Origin: an uncultured Lachnospiraceae bacterium
GTDB taxonomy: Bacteria; Bacillota; Clostridia; Lachnospirales; Lachnospiraceae
DNA length: 64,000 nucleotides
Direction: 5' to 3'
Assembly (NCBI GenBank): GCA_910578825.1
Contig: CAJTSB010000001.1
Coordinates: 124,001 to 188,000 of the forward strand
Numbering within the stretch: the stretch's first letter is position 1; each line of letters starts with the position of its first letter. This document shows, one piece after another, positions 50,932 through 59,992 of the stretch. Under the pieces are notes generated by a model. That model was not told the origin of the DNA. It made no database searches and worked only from the letters and a program-made list of their open reading frames with translations. Both the position numbers and the translations under genes were made by a program.

Positions 50932-52434
50932 ATGAAGAATCAGATAACAGTGGTGGACACGGATAAGTATGAAAAGCCTTCTCTGGATATGGATTATGCT
51001 CAGGTAAAACAGGCAATGTATAGTCAGGGGGAGGAATCCGAAATTATTATTGTAGTACAGGCGTATGGCAGGCTGGAGAAAACGAGACTCTGTGTGGAAA
51101 GCATTTTAAAATATACGACGGACATTGCGTTCGAGTTATGGCTTCTGGATAATGGTTCAGAGGAGAACGATGTTTTTGAATTCTTCGAGTCTGTAGAATA
51201 TGAACCGAAAAGAATTGTCCGCATGACAAAAAACATTACGGGCGTTCTTTCTGTAAATACGGTATTCCGGCTTGCTACTCCGAAATACTTTGTAATTGTA
51301 AACAGTGATATCATTGTTACCAAAAACTGGTTAAATAATTTGCTTGCGTGTGCCGAAAGCGATGCAAAAATCGGGGTGATATGCCCGGTTTCCACGAATA
51401 TTTCGAACAGGCAGGAGGAGACTCTGGGGGGGTTTGCCAACCTGGATGAGATGCAGGAAAAGGCAGCCATCTTTAACCGTTCGGACAGAAGGAAGTGGGA
51501 GGAAAGGCTGAGAATTATTCCCACGGCTACTTTGTTCCGGCGGCAGGTCTTTGATGATGCGGGCGTTTTTGACATGGGGTTTGTACATGATTTCGGGGAT
51601 GACGATTTTTCTTTCCGGGTGCGCCGCGCAGGATATAAGCTGATTGTCTGCAGGGATACTTTTGTACACCATAACCATTATACGGAAGAGCGAGATTTTA
51701 ATGGATTAGAAAATCAGCGTTTCCAAATGGGGCAGGAAGATTTCAGGAAAAAATACCACGGCTTAGACGCCTGGGAAGATGGGGCAAACCATATTGTGGA
51801 ATTTTCCCATTATGGAGATCTGGGAACAGACAGGGAGCGACAGGTACAGATACTGGGAGTTGATACCAGATGCGGGACGCCGATCCTGGATGTGAAAAAT
51901 AAGTTCAAAGCAAATGGCTGTCATAATTTTGATATAGATGCGTTTACAACAGACGTAAAATATTATATGGACTTAAGCAGTATTTCAGATTCTGTGACAC
52001 ATGATAACATAGCGTATATATTATCTGCATACCGTGATAAAAAGTATCAGTTTGTTGTGCTGGGAGAGGCTGTAAATAGTTATCGGAAACCGGAAGAAGT
52101 TATATTGGATTTGCTTTCGCTGACTGAGGCTGGAGGCGTATTGTTGTTTCCTGTTTACAATATGGATAATATCTATGAGTTCTTATGGGAACAGGGCGCT
52201 ATGGAGGAAAGAGCTGCCGGAACTTGTCAGTGGATGCCTTATGAAGAAGTGATAAATATTTTAAGAAGTATTCCAATAAAGAAACTGGATATCAATTTTG
52301 AACCATTTCCAATTACAGAGCAGATTAGAGTTTTCGCAGAGCAGAGGGCTTATCCGGGCGTAAAGAACGGGCGTGAGGAAAGAATACAGAATTTGTTCGT
52401 CCGCGCATACTGGTTTTGGGTTCAGAAGGCGTAA
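50932..52434 (+). CDS. Family 2 glycosyltransferase with C-terminal methyltransferase-like domain
   Basis: The 500-residue protein has an N-terminal GT2 domain (about 30-290) with IIIVVQAYGRLEKTRLCVE, LLDNGSEEND, YFVIVNSDIIV and DFGDDDFSFRVRRAGY. Residues 300-500 resemble a class I methyltransferase fold (QILGVDTRCGTPIL, DIAYIL-like NIAYILSAYRDKKYQFVV, GGVLLFPVYN), but the glycine-rich SAM loop is atypical, so it may be degenerate. Such GT2 fusions occur in glycan clusters. It follows the aminotransferase by 12 bp and may transfer the formylamino sugar. Confidence 0.82.
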   Translation: MKNQITVVDTDKYEKPSLDMDYAQVKQAMYSQGEESEIIIVVQAYGRLEKTRLCVESILKYTTDIAFELWLLDNGSEENDVFEFFESVEYEPKRIVRMTKNITGVLSVNTVFRLATPKYFVIVNSDIIVTKNWLNNLLACAESDAKIGVICPVSTNISNRQEETLGGFANLDEMQEKAAIFNRSDRRKWEERLRIIPTATLFRRQVFDDAGVFDMGFVHDFGDDDFSFRVRRAGYKLIVCRDTFVHHNHYTEERDFNGLENQRFQMGQEDFRKKYHGLDAWEDGANHIVEFSHYGDLGTDRERQVQILGVDTRCGTPILDVKNKFKANGCHNFDIDAFTTDVKYYMDLSSISDSVTHDNIAYILSAYRDKKYQFVVLGEAVNSYRKPEEVILDLLSLTEAGGVLLFPVYNMDNIYEFLWEQGAMEERAAGTCQWMPYEEVINILRSIPIKKLDINFEPFPITEQIRVFAEQRAYPGVKNGREERIQNLFVRAYWFWVQKA

Positions 52435-52461
52435 GCAATTAAGAAAGGTTGGGAAAATAAG

Positions 52462-54210
52462 ATGACAGTATCAGAATATATTTTTGACTTTTTGCAGAAA
52501 AAGGGATGTGGAACGGTTTACATGGTTTCAGGCAGTTCGGCAATGTGGCTGACGGACGCCCTGAAACGCAACGAAAAGCTGGAGGCGGTTTGCTGCCAGC
52601 ATGAGCAGGTGGCGGCAATGGCGGCAGACGGCTACGGGAGGAAAGCAGACGTTCCGGGCGTATGTCTTGTGACAATCGGCCCGGGTGCAACCAATGCCAT
52701 CACAGGAGTTGCGGGGGCTTATGTAGATTCTTCTCCGATGTTTGTTCTGTCCGGGCAGGCGAATTCCAGAATTTTACAGTATCAGATGGAATCCGGGATT
52801 CGGCAGAAAGGTACGCAGAGCGTTAATCTGGATCATATGTTGTCCGACATTACCAAATATTTTGCAGCGGTTATGGATGAGGCAGATATCCGTTATCATA
52901 TGGAAATGGCATATGAGGCTGCCATGTCGGGAAGGAAAGGTCCGGTGTGGCTGGATATTCCCATTGATATTCAGAATAAACAGGTTCCGGAACAAATGAG
53001 AGGAATGGAGGAGCCTGCCGGCGCTGAGGACAGTCTGGATCAAGCGCAGGATGTACCGGTCGAACAGATAAAAGAATTGTTGGCTAAAGCAGAAAAACCG
53101 TTGATTCTGGCAGGAAATGGCGTGCTGGGAGCAAAAGCGAAAGAAGACGCGCTGGAATTTGCAGAAAAATATCAGATACCGGTAGTCACCTCAAGGGCGG
53201 GGATTGGCGTGATAGAGACTTCCCATCCGCTCTATGTGGGCAGACCCGGAAGTTATGGCGACCGGGCGTCTCATTTTGCAATTCAGGAATGCGATTTGCT
53301 GTTCATTCTGGGCAGCAGGCTTTCCGTATCCACGATCGGGTATTATCCGCAGCGATTCGCCGGAAATGCCAGGAAAATCATGGTGGATATTGATGAGAAG
53401 GAATTGCAGAAGGAGGACGTACCGGTAGATATCAAGATTCAGATGGACGTAAAACAGTTTTTGTCTGTACTGATGGATCAGGACTGCGAGGTTTTAGGAC
53501 ATGAGGAATGGATTTCGCATTGTCAGGATAACCGCAGAAAATATCCTACGGTTCTTCCGGAGTATGAGAAAGAGGATGGCATTAACAGCTATTACTTTAC
53601 CAGAGAACTGTCGAAACTGGTTCCGGATGGGGCGGATATTATAGTAGATACCGGAAGCGTATGTAATATCGTATCCCAGTCCTGGGAGCTTAAAAAGAAT
53701 CAGAATTACCTTATTTCCGGCGGACTGTCCGCGATGGGATTCTGGGCAGGCGCGGTGGGCGTTGCCGCTTTGTCTGAATGTGTGGTTGCATTATCGGGCG
53801 ACGGCAGTACGCAGATGAACATACAGGACTTTGCTACGCTTGCATATTATAAACTTCCGGTGAAATTGTTTGTATATAATAATCAGGGATATATGCTGAT
53901 TCGTCATAATCAGCACAATTATATGAACGATCGTTTTCTGGGCGTGGGGCCGGACAGTGGGGTTCCGGCGGTGGATTTCGGAAAGGTTGCGAAGGCTTAC
54001 GGGCTTAAGAGCGTGAAGATCACGTGCAAAGAAGAGATCCAGGACAAGGTAAAGGAAACGTTGGAGACGGACGGTCCGGTAGTATGCGAGGTTATGGTAC
54101 AGGAGTTTGGTATCATTGCTCCGCGTATTTCTTCGCGGGTGATGCCGGACGGTTCTTTAAAGGCAGCAGAATTTGACGACCTATGGCCGTTTCTCAATGA
54201 ACAGGGATAA
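52462..54210 (+). CDS. Acetolactate synthase-like thiamine diphosphate enzyme (right arm)
   Basis: This 582-residue enzyme has the same layout as the left-arm copy: Glu48 in CCQHEQVAAMAADGYG, IGPGATNAITGVAGAY, LILAGNGVLGAKA and the TPP motif GDGSTQMNIQDFATLA with FVYNNQGYM. Large parts differ from the left-arm protein, so they are old paralogues or independent acquisitions. No small regulatory subunit is present. A YerE-like two-carbon addition to the CDP-4-keto sugar made by RfbF/RfbG of this arm is the favoured reading, by family precedent and context only. Confidence 0.85.
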   Translation: MTVSEYIFDFLQKKGCGTVYMVSGSSAMWLTDALKRNEKLEAVCCQHEQVAAMAADGYGRKADVPGVCLVTIGPGATNAITGVAGAYVDSSPMFVLSGQANSRILQYQMESGIRQKGTQSVNLDHMLSDITKYFAAVMDEADIRYHMEMAYEAAMSGRKGPVWLDIPIDIQNKQVPEQMRGMEEPAGAEDSLDQAQDVPVEQIKELLAKAEKPLILAGNGVLGAKAKEDALEFAEKYQIPVVTSRAGIGVIETSHPLYVGRPGSYGDRASHFAIQECDLLFILGSRLSVSTIGYYPQRFAGNARKIMVDIDEKELQKEDVPVDIKIQMDVKQFLSVLMDQDCEVLGHEEWISHCQDNRRKYPTVLPEYEKEDGINSYYFTRELSKLVPDGADIIVDTGSVCNIVSQSWELKKNQNYLISGGLSAMGFWAGAVGVAALSECVVALSGDGSTQMNIQDFATLAYYKLPVKLFVYNNQGYMLIRHNQHNYMNDRFLGVGPDSGVPAVDFGKVAKAYGLKSVKITCKEEIQDKVKETLETDGPVVCEVMVQEFGIIAPRISSRVMPDGSLKAAEFDDLWPFLNEQG

Positions 54211-54225
54211 GGACAGTTTGAAATT

Positions 54226-55317
54226 ATGTATAATTTAGCAGAGGGTAAGATTATCCTGTATGGCGCGGGATGCTGCGGGGCGGTGTTTGCGGAGCTGCTT
54301 CAGAAGTCAGGATTTCATGTGGAATGTTTTTTTGACAGAAATCCCGACAAGACCAATCAGCAGATTATGGAGATTCCCATAAAGCAGCCGATGTTTCTGG
54401 ATGCGGACAGCCTGGTGGTAGTCTGTATCCTCAAAAAGGGAAAATTGTATGAAGAGATCGCACAAGATCTCAGGCAGTTAGGATATCGCAGAATATGTCA
54501 TATCTATGAGCTTAGGGAGGAAAAGAGTCTGTTTGAGGGACAGAGCCTTATTTTGGCGCCGGACAGGGAGGCTGTGTTTCAAAACCTGCACAGATATGAT
54601 AATTTGAAGAATCATCTTGAAGATGATCTGTCCCGTCAGGTATTGGAAAAGATATTAGAGTTTCTGCTGGAAGATGTTGATGCAGAAATTCCGGCGTTTA
54701 AAATTGAAGAACAGTATTTTGCGTATGATATTTACCGCAGGATTCCGGAGGAATACGTGGTAGACTGCGGAGCGTTTAAGGGAGACGTCATGCGTATTTT
54801 TCTGAAAAAAAACCACAATCAGTTTGCGCATTATCTTGCCATTGAGCCGGATAAGTCATACCTTCCTTTTTTACAGCATACGGCAGACCAGGAATCAGAT
54901 GGGAAAATTGAAATAAAAAACTGTGCGTTAAGTGATAAACGAGAGCAGTTACGGATGCGCAATTATGCGCAGGAGGATTCTATCGTCCGCGCAGACGGGG
55001 AGATAGAGGTACAATCCTGTCCGCTGGATGAATTGATGAAGGGCAGGGCGTGTACATTTTTGAAGATAGACGTGGAAGGATACGATAAAAAGGCAATTAT
55101 GGGCGCGGCAGAAATGATTCGGGAGCAAAAGCCGGTAATTGCGGTGGCAGCGTACCATCGGGAAAGTGATTTTTATGAAATTTTTGAACTCCTATACGGT
55201 CTGTATGAAGATTATCATTTTTATCTGCGCAGTTATATGAATGTTCAGGAGACGATTCTTTATGCGGTGCCCCCATGGAGATTAGTGAAGGAGAGAGAAG
55301 ATGAAATATGTCGGTAA
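54226..55317 (+). CDS. FkbM-family methyltransferase with N-terminal Rossmann-type domain
   Basis: The 363-residue protein begins directly with the nucleotide-binding-like domain (KIILYGAGCCGAVFAELL, CFFDRNPDK). It continues with the FkbM methyltransferase (YVVDCGAFKGDVMRIF, LAIEPDKSYL, TFLKIDVEGYDKKAI), ending ILYAVPPWRLVKE. The motif usually read as MDIEGAE is KIDVEGYD here. It is the fifth member of this family in the window. Its last 17 bp overlap the aldo-keto reductase gene. Confidence 0.86.
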   Translation: MYNLAEGKIILYGAGCCGAVFAELLQKSGFHVECFFDRNPDKTNQQIMEIPIKQPMFLDADSLVVVCILKKGKLYEEIAQDLRQLGYRRICHIYELREEKSLFEGQSLILAPDREAVFQNLHRYDNLKNHLEDDLSRQVLEKILEFLLEDVDAEIPAFKIEEQYFAYDIYRRIPEEYVVDCGAFKGDVMRIFLKKNHNQFAHYLAIEPDKSYLPFLQHTADQESDGKIEIKNCALSDKREQLRMRNYAQEDSIVRADGEIEVQSCPLDELMKGRACTFLKIDVEGYDKKAIMGAAEMIREQKPVIAVAAYHRESDFYEIFELLYGLYEDYHFYLRSYMNVQETILYAVPPWRLVKEREDEICR

Positions 55318-56260
55318 ATTTGGAATGAACCTGTCAAAAATTGGTCTGGGAACCGGACGTTTCGGTACGGTGGTAAGTGAAGAAATGTCCTTTGAAATGC
55401 TGGATATGTTTTACGAACAGGGTGGAAATGTAATTGATACGGCCAGAAATTATTATGAGTGGGTAGAAAACGGCAGGGGAAAAAGTGAGCAGACCATCGG
55501 AAAATGGATGCTCGAACGTGGAATCAGGGACAAGGTATACATTTCAACCAAAGGGGGTGTGCGCAACGAAGGAAAGACCTTTTTTATAAACCTTTCCCGC
55601 GAGAACCTTCTGGAGGAATGCAAACAGAGCCTTGAGGCGTTGCAGACCGATTATCTGGATATTTACCTGCTTCACAGAGATGAACCAGAGCGCAGGGTAG
55701 AAGAGATTGTGGAGAGCCTTGAGGCAGTCCGGGAGTGTGGACGGGCGAAAGTGACAGGCGTGTGTAACTGGACGGCAAAGCGTGTGAAAGAGGCAAATGC
55801 ATATGCCCGGAAACATAACCTGACGCCGTTTCGTATTGTCCAGACCTGGTGGTCGATTGCTGCCTATACTCCGAATATGTGGAATGATCCGACCACGACC
55901 TGGATGGATGAAGAGATGTACGAATACCTCAAAGAAGAAAATTTACTGGCGATGGCTTATACTTCTCAGGCAAAAGGATTTTTTCAGAAAGCAATGAGGG
56001 ACGGATATGAAAATGTGGATAGCTTTTTAAAGCACAGGATTGCAACGGATGAAAATCTTCGGAGACTGGAAACGATACAGGAGTATTGCAGGAAGAATGA
56101 CGTCTCTCCTACCGCTGTTGTAAATGGCTATATTACAGATAATGACGTGGATGGAATTGCGCTGGTAAGCTGTTCTAAATTAGAGCAATTAGAAGATATA
56201 CTGAACCACTGCGATCAGACGGTGGATCCGGAATGGATCAGGCAGTTTCGGGTGGGATAA
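55301..56260 (+). CDS. Aldo-keto reductase
   Basis: The 319-residue protein is an aldo-keto reductase with the catalytic tetrad visible as Asp46 and Tyr51 (NVIDTARNYYEW), Lys84 (ISTKGG) and His125 (IYLLHRDEP). The barrel motifs (FGMNLSKIGLGTGRFG, VTGVCNWT, GIALVSCS) are intact. AKRs of this kind reduce keto groups in deoxysugar pathways, so it may complete a branched or deoxy sugar after the thiamine-dependent step. The start overlaps the FkbM gene and has an AGGAGAG site. Confidence 0.88.
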   Translation: MKYVGKFGMNLSKIGLGTGRFGTVVSEEMSFEMLDMFYEQGGNVIDTARNYYEWVENGRGKSEQTIGKWMLERGIRDKVYISTKGGVRNEGKTFFINLSRENLLEECKQSLEALQTDYLDIYLLHRDEPERRVEEIVESLEAVRECGRAKVTGVCNWTAKRVKEANAYARKHNLTPFRIVQTWWSIAAYTPNMWNDPTTTWMDEEMYEYLKEENLLAMAYTSQAKGFFQKAMRDGYENVDSFLKHRIATDENLRRLETIQEYCRKNDVSPTAVVNGYITDNDVDGIALVSCSKLEQLEDILNHCDQTVDPEWIRQFRVG

Positions 56261-56277
56261 TCAGGAGGAAATTGAGG

Positions 56278-58500
56278 ATGGTATTATATTATAAACAGGC
56301 GATTGATATTTCCGTTGAAATTCAGGAGATTTTTGAGCAGATGTTTGCAATTTCCGGTGAGACTCAGGAGGAAGAATTGCAGCAGCTTGCGGTACAGTTA
56401 AGAGAAAGCGTTAAAAGAGTTATCAGTGTTTTTTGCCAAAAACTTGGAGATAATCTCCCTGAATTAAAAATACTCTTTGTACGCTTATATGGAATCATAG
56501 AAAAGGAAAATGTCAGGGAAGAATTATTTAAGGAATTGATTCACAAGATAAATGTGATGTGCATAACAGAGATTTTGAAGGAAGAGGAGGATTTCTCCAC
56601 CTATATCGACGGGCTGCAAATGGCCTGCAAGTGTGGATTCAGCATACTGCTTGCAGTATGCGACACTCCCTGCGGCAGCCCTGATTTCAGCTATGCGATG
56701 GGAGAAAAACTGCGCCAGCTTGGGCTTAACGTGAATCTGAGTACAAAATACCGGGCGTCTTACTGCGCGTTGATTGACGGTAAAATAAATCTGGAAGAAA
56801 AGATTTCAGAGATAAGCCCCCTGACGATTCGCTGTAAACTGAACGGTGCAGAGATTGATATAAAAAGCAGGGGATTTAATAAGATAGGAACGGAAGATGT
56901 CTATGTTGTCCAGGCAGGAGCCAGCAGTATATCCATCAATGGAAAACTGGTGACTGTAAAAAAGCGCGGCGTATGTACGCGCGGAATGTCGTTTGTCGTC
57001 TATGATAAATTTGAAGGCTGCGTGCTGGATTCAGTGAACTTTGATACCTTATGTGAAAATATTCCGGCATACAGGGACAAAGACAGCCGATTAGTGCGGG
57101 AATACATAGAAAGGCATCCGGAAGTGGTGTTCCTTAAACAGAAAGGTCCGGTTTATCCATCAGAAAATCTGTCTGAAAACGAGAAGAATATATGTGAGAA
57201 CAGAATCAATATGTATACGCTGACGGAAAATCCGAACCTGCCGTGCATTCTTTCCGAGTACATTGCAGAGCCGGAGGGAATCGTAGAGGTGGTGCGCGCG
57301 CCAAAGTCGTATATTGGTACGGATGGTACGAGGCATATAGAAGAATACCATGGAAAATATCTGAATGTTGTCAATGGACATCGTCTGACCGTCGGACAGC
57401 CTGAAAAATATAAGCGTGTGGTTTATTTTGTGGGCGGATGCGATGTGTTGGGAATTGGCAACCGGGATGAAGGGACGGAGGCGTCCCAGCTGCAAAAATT
57501 GTTAAATGAGTATGCAGAGGAAGAAGGGTTTATCGTTGAAAATTATGGTCATGCGTTAGATGGCATGAGCATAGAACATGAAATGATTTCCATGCTTGAG
57601 TCGCTCCCGCTGCGTCCGGGTGACATCGTGGTAGGTTTGGGTGGAGCGGAGGTCTATAATCCGCAGCTTGATATCCGTCCTTACAAATATGGCGAACTTT
57701 TTTGGGACGAGGGCCACTTGACGGAAAATGCAACGATGCTGATCGCGAAGGGCTTATTCGATAAACTGAAAGAAAATGACTTTTACCGGGAATATCTTCA
57801 GTATGAACAAAAGGTTGACAAAAAGAGCGGATCAGATTACGGTCTGAGCCATGAGCAATTATCGGAGCTTCATCATTACAAAAAGACATTGTCTGCGTTT
57901 CGGGAGGATAAACTGGAACGATTCAACCGGATCGGCTCGATTGTAATGAACTGCAATCCGTTTACCAGAGGGCATCGTTATCTGATCGAGGAAAGCGCTA
58001 AGAAATGTGATTGCCTGATTGTATTTGTGGTGCAGGAGGATAAGTCCTTCTTTCCGTTTGCAGACAGATTTGAACTTGTGAAAAAAGGATGCGCGGACTT
58101 AGAGAATGTATTCGTGATAGAAAGCGGCAAATTTATTATATCATCCCTGACCTTTGTAGATTATTTTAACAAGAAAGCGTTGCAGGACAGGGTCGTGGAC
58201 TGCTCGGATGACGTCACGCTTTTTGTGAATGAAATTGCGCCTGCGCTTGGCATCCAGGTGCGTTTTGTGGGTTCAGAACCACATGATAAGGTGACAAATC
58301 AATATAACAGGACGATGGAAAGGATGCTGCCTCTTTACGGAATTGAGTTTGTGGAAATTCCCAGAAAAGAAAGAGAAGGCGAGGCGATTTCCGCAAGCAG
58401 GGTGCGTGAACTTCTCAAAGAACATCAATGGGAAACCATATCCGAACTTGTGCCGGATGTAACGCTGGAATATCTCAAAAGTAAGTATGGAGAAACTTAA
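56278..58500 (+). CDS. Three-domain protein: FAM3/ILEI-like, SGNH-like and CitC-like nucleotidyltransferase
   Basis: This 740-residue protein combines several regions. Residues about 105-260 contain FAM3/ILEI-like motifs: SILLAVCDTPCGS and YRASYCALIDG, then KSRGFNKIG and CTRGMSFVVYDKFEG with VNFDT. Residues 380-500 look SGNH-like (VVYFVGGCDVLGIGNRDEGT, NYGHALDG, FWDEGHLTENA), with the expected nucleophile serine replaced in GGCD. Residues 545-740 match the CitC-type nucleotidyltransferase domain (NCNPFTRGHRYLI, FADRFELVKKG, AISASRVRELL). ATG 56278 has AGGAGG nine bases upstream. The CitC-like domain suggests nucleotide activation of a substrate, and FAM3-like domains bind sugars in other proteins. 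The reaction is unknown. Confidence 0.7.
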   Translation: MVLYYKQAIDISVEIQEIFEQMFAISGETQEEELQQLAVQLRESVKRVISVFCQKLGDNLPELKILFVRLYGIIEKENVREELFKELIHKINVMCITEILKEEEDFSTYIDGLQMACKCGFSILLAVCDTPCGSPDFSYAMGEKLRQLGLNVNLSTKYRASYCALIDGKINLEEKISEISPLTIRCKLNGAEIDIKSRGFNKIGTEDVYVVQAGASSISINGKLVTVKKRGVCTRGMSFVVYDKFEGCVLDSVNFDTLCENIPAYRDKDSRLVREYIERHPEVVFLKQKGPVYPSENLSENEKNICENRINMYTLTENPNLPCILSEYIAEPEGIVEVVRAPKSYIGTDGTRHIEEYHGKYLNVVNGHRLTVGQPEKYKRVVYFVGGCDVLGIGNRDEGTEASQLQKLLNEYAEEEGFIVENYGHALDGMSIEHEMISMLESLPLRPGDIVVGLGGAEVYNPQLDIRPYKYGELFWDEGHLTENATMLIAKGLFDKLKENDFYREYLQYEQKVDKKSGSDYGLSHEQLSELHHYKKTLSAFREDKLERFNRIGSIVMNCNPFTRGHRYLIEESAKKCDCLIVFVVQEDKSFFPFADRFELVKKGCADLENVFVIESGKFIISSLTFVDYFNKKALQDRVVDCSDDVTLFVNEIAPALGIQVRFVGSEPHDKVTNQYNRTMERMLPLYGIEFVEIPRKEREGEAISASRVRELLKEHQWETISELVPDVTLEYLKSKYGET

Positions 58501-58544
58501 ATGGTATTGCCTATGGTCTGATACCTGTCCAGGAAGGAGGAATT

Positions 58545-59819
58545 ATGGAACGGATTGCTGTGTTGGGAGCGGGCTGCGCCGGTTTGGCGGCCGCTTATGA
58601 ATTGAGACAAAAAGATAAGGATGTCGTCATTTACGAGAAAAATTCGGAATATGGCGGTTTGTGCCGTAGCTTTACCGTGGATGGCTTTACGTTTGATACG
58701 TTTGCGCATGTGAATTTTTCAAAAGACCCGTTTGTAATGTCCATGTTAGAAGGTAAGACGGATTATCTGATACACAAACCGGAAGCAACCAATTATTATC
58801 ATGGTTCCTGGGTACGTAACCCGGCGCAGAATAATCTGGTGGACATTCCCCTTGAAGAGAGAATTTCTGTCATTGAGGGATTTGTGAATCGTGATACAGA
58901 CAGGCAGGTACAGAATTATGGCGACTGGCTGCGGGTGCAGTATGGGGATTATTTTATGGAGCATTTTCCGGCGGCTTATACGAGGAAATACTGGACGGTG
59001 GAGCCGGAAGAGCTGGAAACAAAATGGGTGGAAGGAAGGATGTACACGCCGGATCTTGCAGAAGTGCTCCGCGGCGCTATGACGAAAGATACGCCAAACG
59101 TGCATTACAGCAAAGAAATCCATTATCCCAGGCAGGGCGGTTACGGTGCGTTTCTGAGGCCGTTTGCAGAGGGGGCGGACATACGATTGAACAAAAAGGT
59201 GGTATCGCTGGATCCTTCTGCCAGACGTATTCGTTTTGCGGACGGGGAGGAAGTTTCCTATGACAGGCTAATCTCCACGATACCCATGAATGAACTGGTG
59301 GCGTCAATGGAAGATATACCGCAGGAAATTCGGGACGCAGCGCAGCAGTTGGATTACACATCGGGAATTATTATTTCCATCGGATTAAACTGTCAAAACG
59401 TTTCTCCGGAACTGTGGTTTTATATTTATGATGAGGACATTCATCCGGCAAGGGTTTATGCTCCCAATATTAAGTCTCCATTCAATGTGCCGGACGGCTG
59501 TTGCGCTTTGCAGGCGGAAATATATTTTTCCCGCAAGAAACCGTTGTCCCAAACAATGGAAGAGCTGAAAGAGGAGACAGTTTCGCAGTTAATCAATATG
59601 GGACTGTTTGCGAGGGAGGACATTCTGGTAACAGATGCGCGCATGGAAGAATATGCCAATATTATGTTTACGCCTCAGATTTACGACGCCCGGAAATCAG
59701 TACGTGCGTTTCTGGAACATCAGGGGATTGTCTGTGCAGGCCGATTCGGGGAATGGGATTATCTCTGGACCGGACAGAGTATTTTAAGTGGACAAAATGC
59801 AGCCAAACGGATGTTATAA
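58545..59819 (+). CDS. FAD-dependent oxidoreductase, UDP-galactopyranose mutase/protoporphyrinogen oxidase-like
   Basis: The 424-residue flavoprotein starts with the dinucleotide-binding motif IAVLGAGCAGLAAAYEL and EKNSEYGGLCRSF. It continues with TFAHVNF, KYWTVEPEELETKWVEGRM and the C-terminal flavin segment CAGRFGEWDYLWTGQSILSGQNAA. This pattern is seen in amine-oxidase-like and mutase-like enzymes of glycan clusters. It could catalyse ring contraction or sugar oxidation; the sequence does not decide. An AGGAGG lies six bases before ATG 58545. It is the last gene before the terminator at 59828, so the right operon ends here. Confidence 0.83.
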   Translation: MERIAVLGAGCAGLAAAYELRQKDKDVVIYEKNSEYGGLCRSFTVDGFTFDTFAHVNFSKDPFVMSMLEGKTDYLIHKPEATNYYHGSWVRNPAQNNLVDIPLEERISVIEGFVNRDTDRQVQNYGDWLRVQYGDYFMEHFPAAYTRKYWTVEPEELETKWVEGRMYTPDLAEVLRGAMTKDTPNVHYSKEIHYPRQGGYGAFLRPFAEGADIRLNKKVVSLDPSARRIRFADGEEVSYDRLISTIPMNELVASMEDIPQEIRDAAQQLDYTSGIIISIGLNCQNVSPELWFYIYDEDIHPARVYAPNIKSPFNVPDGCCALQAEIYFSRKKPLSQTMEELKEETVSQLINMGLFAREDILVTDARMEEYANIMFTPQIYDARKSVRAFLEHQGIVCAGRFGEWDYLWTGQSILSGQNAAKRML

Positions 59820-59827
59820 ATTATGAT

Positions 59828-59867
59828 AATAAGCATTCTCTGCCGTCTGAGGCATGGGATGCTTATT
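59828..59867 (+). terminator. Rho-independent terminator of the right operon
   Basis: AATAAGCAT (59828-59836) pairs with ATGCTTATT (59859-59867), and inner CTGCC/GGCA pairing extends the stem around a GTCTGA loop. T-rich sequence follows. It lies nine bases after the last stop codon of the right arm. Confidence 0.8.
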
Positions 59868-59903
59868 TTCATATGATTCAAAGGAGGGAAACAGAATCTT
59901 TCC

Positions 59904-59932
59904 TTTTCAATTATAACATCCTGTGATAGAAT
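59904..59932 (+). promoter_or_regulatory. Candidate promoter for the downstream glycosyltransferase unit
   Basis: TTTTCA (59904-59909) and TAGAAT (59927-59932) are separated by 17 nt, about 60 bp before ATG 59993 and just after the right-operon terminator. This placement suggests that the genes from 59993 are transcribed independently of the invertible switch. Confidence 0.4.
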
Positions 59933-59992
59933 ATAAAAAATGAAAGTCAGGGAAAAAGAAGAGGAATGTGAAAAAGTATTGGGAGAACTCTT

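Noticed and set aside
52462..54210. Calling this gene ilvB for branched-chain amino acid synthesis.
   Set aside because: No small regulatory subunit and no ilv or leu genes are nearby, and all neighbours are glycan enzymes.
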